Shown here: piece after piece, positions 61,298-64,000 of the stretch
Layout of the letters: each line of letters begins with the position of its first letter
Position numbering within the stretch: position 1 is the stretch's first letter
Assembly (NCBI RefSeq): GCF_016793825.1
Contig: NZ_JAEULM010000030.1
Location: 120,491-184,490 of the forward strand
Direction of reading: 5' to 3'
Length of the DNA: 64,000 nucleotides
Source of the DNA: Sphingopyxis sp.
Lineage (GTDB): Bacteria > Pseudomonadota > Alphaproteobacteria > Sphingomonadales > Sphingomonadaceae
The notes under the pieces: generated by a model
The model's input: the letters and a program-made list of their open reading frames with translations, nothing else
Databases searched by the model: none
Told to the model about the DNA's origin: nothing
Translations under genes and position numbers: made by a program

Positions 61298-61897
61298 TTA
61301 CGCCACCGGGATGATGTTGAGATTGCCGCCGGCGCTGTCCTGGATCGCCGCGATCTTGTGGCCCGAGGTAATCCGAAGATGGAACTTCTCGCCCGCCTCG
61401 ATCGGAATATCGTTTGCCGTGGCTGTCGGACTGGACGCTGCCTTAACATAGCAACGAGCCGTGCCGCAGTTGTGGAGCAAGACTTCGGTGGCCGTTATGG
61501 CCGCGCTCTGTGCGCTGGTTCCGTTGTAAGCGAGCCGGGTGGCGGCGGCTCCATACGCGCGCGTCCCGATGGTGGCGATAGCTGCTATCGCGCTGTCCTG
61601 CTTTGCCTCGGTCGCAGGCGCGGCCAGCAGTTTGGCAAGGATCGACGCCAATGCACCTTCGATCCCATCGACATGACCGATGATCGTCGCTTGGTTGGCC
61701 TCTGTCGCCGGGGCGGCAATCAGCTTCGCCAGAATGGCCGCGAGGGTCGTCTGGCTCGCCACCGCGTCGAGCGCAGCCTTGTCCTCCGTGGACAGCGCGA
61801 CGGGCCGCGAGTTGGCTGCGCTTGCTCGGCCGTTGGCGTTCGGCTTCTCGACGGCAACGGTCGATCCGCCGGCGTCTTTGACGTTCATGGTAGCCAT
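61298..61897 (-). CDS. Phage structural protein with APATEAKQ repeats
   Basis: A 199-residue protein with two copies of a helical repeat (AAILAKLIAAPATEANQATI and ASILAKLLAAPATEAKQDSA), followed by a beta domain (LHNCGTARCYVKAASS, IPIEAGEKFHLRITSG). This repeat is common in tail and virion-associated phage proteins. GGAGG is within the end of the upstream gene. Confidence 0.72.
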   Translation of the reverse strand: MATMNVKDAGGSTVAVEKPNANGRASAANSRPVALSTEDKAALDAVASQTTLAAILAKLIAAPATEANQATIIGHVDGIEGALASILAKLLAAPATEAKQDSAIAAIATIGTRAYGAAATRLAYNGTSAQSAAITATEVLLHNCGTARCYVKAASSPTATANDIPIEAGEKFHLRITSGHKIAAIQDSAGGNLNIIPVA

Positions 61898-62052
61898 TAA
61901 AAGTCCTCCATAATCAGGGCCAAGAGCCCGCTCTGGACGTCACTGCTGAAGTCCAAGGTGCCCTCGAATGTCGGGGCGGGTGTGGGTGGTTTGGTGAGCT
62001 GGAACGCGAGCCGGAAGCCGAGCCCAAAGCCGATCGCCAGCCGGCGGATCAC
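61897..62052 (-). CDS. Very small phage protein with duplicated C-terminal tail
   Basis: A 51-residue protein from GTG 62052 (overlap GTGA with the upstream stop) to TAA overlapping the next ATG. N-terminal IRRLAIGFGLGFRLAFQL may be a membrane or amphipathic helix; the C-terminus TLDFSSDVQSGLLALIMEDF matches the end of the tail protein at 62342. Its last codons form the ribosome binding site of the next gene. Too short for most gene callers. Confidence 0.72.
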   Translation of the reverse strand: MIRRLAIGFGLGFRLAFQLTKPPTPAPTFEGTLDFSSDVQSGLLALIMEDF

Positions 62053-62342
62053 GGCGCGATCACGGAGATGCGCTCGCCTTCCTTGACGTAGCGGGGTTCG
62101 GGGATGCCGGCCTTCAGCGTCTCGCCTTGTGTGGCGACCGCGACCGATGAAGAACCGATTCGGATGACGCAGTCAGCTTCGGGCATCAGCCTGACCACGG
62201 TGTAGGCGCTAAAGTCCGTCGTGTGCGCTTCCGCGCCGATCACCAAATCTTCGCGGTTGCCGTCCTGACCGCCGAGAATACCGAAGCTTGTCAGGTGGCC
62301 GCCGGCGGCAATTGCGTATCTCGTGATTTGTAAATTCGCCAT
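62049..62342 (-). CDS. Phage virion-associated protein, hypothetical
   Basis: A 97-residue beta-rich protein (MANLQITRYAIAAGGHLTSF, ADCVIRIGSSSVAVATQGETLKAGIPEPRYVKEGERISVI). ATG 62342 overlaps the previous stop by 1 nt; TTG 62345 is an alternative. GGAGG in the previous gene's last codons serves it. Confidence 0.68.
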   Translation of the reverse strand: MANLQITRYAIAAGGHLTSFGILGGQDGNREDLVIGAEAHTTDFSAYTVVRLMPEADCVIRIGSSSVAVATQGETLKAGIPEPRYVKEGERISVIAP

Positions 62343-63232
62343 CAAACATCCTCCAAAATCAGAGTGAGCAAGCCGCTCATGTCGGCATCGCTGAAATCCA
62401 TATCGCCGCCGTCAGAGGGCACGACGATCGCGGTCGTCACGCTCGCCGGGATCATCGAAAGCATGGAAAATTCCATCGCGTAGGTGCCGGGCTTGCGGCT
62501 GTTCTGCGCGAAGGGTGGCTGCGAGAAGCGGCCCAAGAAGTACTCTTCCTGACGCTGGGCGGTCTCTTCCGGGTTGAAGAGCAGGAAGACCGGCCCGCGC
62601 TTGCCCTGCATCATGATCTTGCGGAAATTGGCCGCGAACTCTGCCTCGCTGACCCACGACAGCTTGAAATTCTTGGTACGCAGGCCGAAACCGTCGGTCT
62701 CCATCGCCACCCCCCAGCGGGCGAAGTCGATCGACCCTAGGTCGTCGATGCTTTCCTCGAAGCCGCGGTCGTAGAACCGGCTGGTCTGGACCTCTTTGCC
62801 GAGGATCAGGCTCATTGCCTCGAAATCTCCGGTGTGGCCGGTGATATCGATGCGCCACCACGTCGCTTCGATCGCATCGAAGCGCAGATGGGTGTGATAC
62901 AGTCCGTTCTCGCGCGTCACCGCAGGCCAAATGAAATCGACCGCGCCGCTGTCATAGGGCGCAGAGCCGTCAACCTGAGCCTGCGAGGTGCCCAGCCGCA
63001 GCCGGATTTTGGTGCCGGGCAAGGCGTTGGCATCGAGCACTGCGGCAAAGCTGATCGTCTCGGCCGCTGTCTTCTGACCGCGAGCCCAGGCGTTGCTTGC
63101 GCCATTCGTGCGCCAGACAAGGCCGGGGCTGTCATGCTCGTTCAGATGGATCGCAGGCGCTTCGGCCCGCTCGTTTCCCGTCGCGATCGTGCCAAGGTCG
63201 ATCGGCAGCACAAAGATTGGCTTCTCGATCAT
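62342..63232 (-). CDS. Phage tail protein, hypothetical
   Basis: A 296-residue protein with two beta domains: a jelly-roll-like first half (KIRLRLGTSQAQVDGS, ATWWRIDITGHTGDFEAMSLILGKEVQTSRFYDRGFEES) and a second half (WVSEAEFAANFRKIMMQGKRGPVFLLFNPEE, FSMLSMIPA). The layout is that of tail tip or baseplate-hub-associated proteins. The C-terminal tail DMDFSDADMSGLLTLILEDV is repeated in the small gene at 61897. Confidence 0.7.
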   Translation of the reverse strand: MIEKPIFVLPIDLGTIATGNERAEAPAIHLNEHDSPGLVWRTNGASNAWARGQKTAAETISFAAVLDANALPGTKIRLRLGTSQAQVDGSAPYDSGAVDFIWPAVTRENGLYHTHLRFDAIEATWWRIDITGHTGDFEAMSLILGKEVQTSRFYDRGFEESIDDLGSIDFARWGVAMETDGFGLRTKNFKLSWVSEAEFAANFRKIMMQGKRGPVFLLFNPEETAQRQEEYFLGRFSQPPFAQNSRKPGTYAMEFSMLSMIPASVTTAIVVPSDGGDMDFSDADMSGLLTLILEDV

Positions 63233-63235
63233 TCC

Positions 63236-63619
63236 CTAACCCCACATGCCGAGCGTCACGATATCGCGCCGCAGATCCAGATTGATGTCGGTAACCAGCG
63301 CCGGCTTGTTGGTGGCGCGCTCGGGATCAATGACGGTCCCGGTTGGCGTGGACTGCGAATAATCGAGCCCTATCCCGAATTTCAGCGCGTTGGGCAGTCC
63401 GGCCTGATAGCGGCCGCGCTCTTCCTTCAGCAGCGCCAGCCGTTCGTCAGCCATCGCCTGCGCGTCGTCCATGTCATCGAACTGCGTTTCTATGGGCGCG
63501 TCAGCGACTGTCTCGCGCGCAAGGTCGCCGTAGGCCGCCTCGACCGTGGCATCGACGGCCGTCAGCGCGAGACGGTACGGTTGGGTGATGAAGCCGATCC
63601 GCTCGGGGGTTGCGGGCAT
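63236..63619 (-). CDS. Phage hypothetical protein
   Basis: A 127-residue protein (RIGFITQPYRLALTAVDATVEAAYGDLARETVADAPIETQFDD, ADERLALLKEERGRYQ, TSKPALVTDINLDLR-like end). The helical/beta pattern is common in tail-assembly or head-tail proteins, but I do not recognise a family. Confidence 0.6.
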   Translation of the reverse strand: MPATPERIGFITQPYRLALTAVDATVEAAYGDLARETVADAPIETQFDDMDDAQAMADERLALLKEERGRYQAGLPNALKFGIGLDYSQSTPTGTVIDPERATNKPALVTDINLDLRRDIVTLGMWG

Positions 63620-63622
63620 GGA

Positions 63623-63949
63623 TCAACAGGCCGACGTTGCAGCGTTCAGCGCCGCTGAGTAACTCATGCGCCGCAGCCCCTGCGCGGCGAACGTCTCGGC
63701 CTTCTGCTTCAGCGACAGCGCGTCCCACGCCGCGGCGTCGATCCGATCGCGCAGTGGCGTGACGGGCTCGGGACGGTCGGCGGCGCATTTCTGGATGACA
63801 GGGACCGAAACCGTGGCGACGCGGTCCCTGACGACGGTCGGCGTCGAGGTGCATCCGGTGAGCAGCGCTGCGGCCAACGCGAACAAGAGGACGAAAAAGA
63901 TGGCGTGGTCCGGCCCACGATCAGCTTGAGCCTTTGGCGGATGCGGCAT
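63623..63949 (-). CDS. Spanin-like phage lipoprotein
   Basis: A 108-residue protein with a signal and lipobox (FFVLLFALAAALLTGC) and short mature part with VIQKCAADRPEP. Rz1-like outer-membrane spanins have this form and lie near lysis genes. The 15 residues before the hydrophobic core are longer than usual, and no alternative start is available. Overlaps the next gene upstream by 1 nt (TGATG). Confidence 0.6.
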   Translation of the reverse strand: MPHPPKAQADRGPDHAIFFVLLFALAAALLTGCTSTPTVVRDRVATVSVPVIQKCAADRPEPVTPLRDRIDAAAWDALSLKQKAETFAAQGLRRMSYSAALNAATSAC

Positions 63950-64000
63950 CAGAACTGCTCCTCATAAAGCTGGTTGAGCGCTGCGTCCGCCGCGCGGATC
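63949..64000 (-). CDS. C-terminal end of an upstream phage gene (partial)
   Basis: An open frame from the window edge ending IRAADAALNQLYEEQF and a stop that overlaps the spanin-like start. Only 16 codons are visible; identity unknown. Confidence 0.45.
   Translation of the reverse strand, partial: IRAADAALNQLYEEQF

Larger units (their letters stand above)
49656..64000. mobile_element. Prophage, left part (runs off the window)
   Basis: The limits are the tRNA-Pro fragment at 49656 and the right window edge. Rightward small overlapping early genes (49.9-57.0 kb) face leftward virion genes (64.0-57.6 kb). Typical phage features are dense 4-nt overlaps, the NARLIAAAPALL early protein, tail-type proteins and a spanin-like lipoprotein. 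No integrase, terminase, portal or capsid gene lies in the window. Confidence 0.88.

Noticed and set aside
1-64000. CRISPR arrays or insertion sequences
   Set aside because: No regularly spaced repeats and no transposase-like protein were seen.

Overview
The window is GC-rich alphaproteobacterial DNA, most likely from a sphingomonad (Sphingopyxis or a close relative). This is inferred from the gene set and is not a database result: a CpdR-type cell-cycle regulator, a DUF1134/EipA envelope protein, argD-argF-hslO and petABC operons, several TonB-dependent receptors, HPr-kinase-related/PqqD-like genes, and frequent 4-nt ATGA/GTGA stop-start overlaps. Positions 1-49.5 kb are chromosomal. From 49.66 kb to the right edge lies the left part of a prophage.

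Chromosomal layout. 0-7 kb: end of pntB, a racemase-like protein, DUF2147, a beta-helix protein translationally coupled to a dihaem cytochrome, an REP-like inverted repeat, maiA and a TonB receptor. 7-9.6 kb: MarR regulator, PqqD-like protein, HprK-related kinase and nucleotidyltransferase in one overlapping run. 9.6-14.5 kb: gph against glmU, a CopG/PIN toxin-antitoxin pair with a palindromic operator, then glmS. 14.5-22.4 kb: assorted metabolic genes. 22.4-31.7 kb: argD-argF-hslO, queC-queE, lipB, two paralogous membrane proteins, hemF-trmL. 31.9-35.8 kb: petABC (cytochrome bc1), apt and a nucleotidyltransferase. 35.9-38.6 kb: eipA, tRNA-Ser(GCT) and a YegD-like Hsp70. 38.7-45.8 kb: an iron-uptake island (PepSY membrane protein, DUF2271, DUF4198, ApbE, PiuC-like oxygenase, siderophore receptor, TonB) whose two ends share a Fur-box-like motif. 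45.8-49.5 kb: hydrolase, SDR, tRNA-Val(GAC), cpdR and an N-formylglutamate amidohydrolase-like gene.

Prophage. The left junction is a 3' fragment of tRNA-Pro(CGG) on the minus strand (49656-49700), the expected scar of integration into a tRNA gene. Rightward early genes (49.9-57.0 kb) are small, tightly overlapping and mostly unrecognisable. They include a compact ATP-dependent DNA ligase-like protein. Leftward late genes (64.0-57.6 kb) encode virion and tail proteins, ending in a large GH74-like beta-propeller. No integrase, terminase or capsid gene is inside the window, so the prophage continues to the right.

Main discovery candidate. The gaps between successive early genes contain four complete type II hammerhead ribozymes (53412-53473, 53974-54035, 54522-54583, 55154-55224). 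Each has a perfect CUGAUGA core, a GAAA core, a GUC cleavage triplet and three helices. The helices differ in sequence between copies but keep pairing, so there is covariation support. Each sits between a stop codon and the next ribosome binding site, so one long mRNA should cut itself into gene-sized pieces with hairpin-capped ends. Copies B, C and D share the same stem II pair, so each excised piece could rebuild a hammerhead across its own two ends, which would favour circularisation. Also notable are a tRNA-remnant-like block at 52.44-52.53 kb and a duplicated C-terminal peptide in two tail genes whose codons serve as the ribosome binding site of the next gene.
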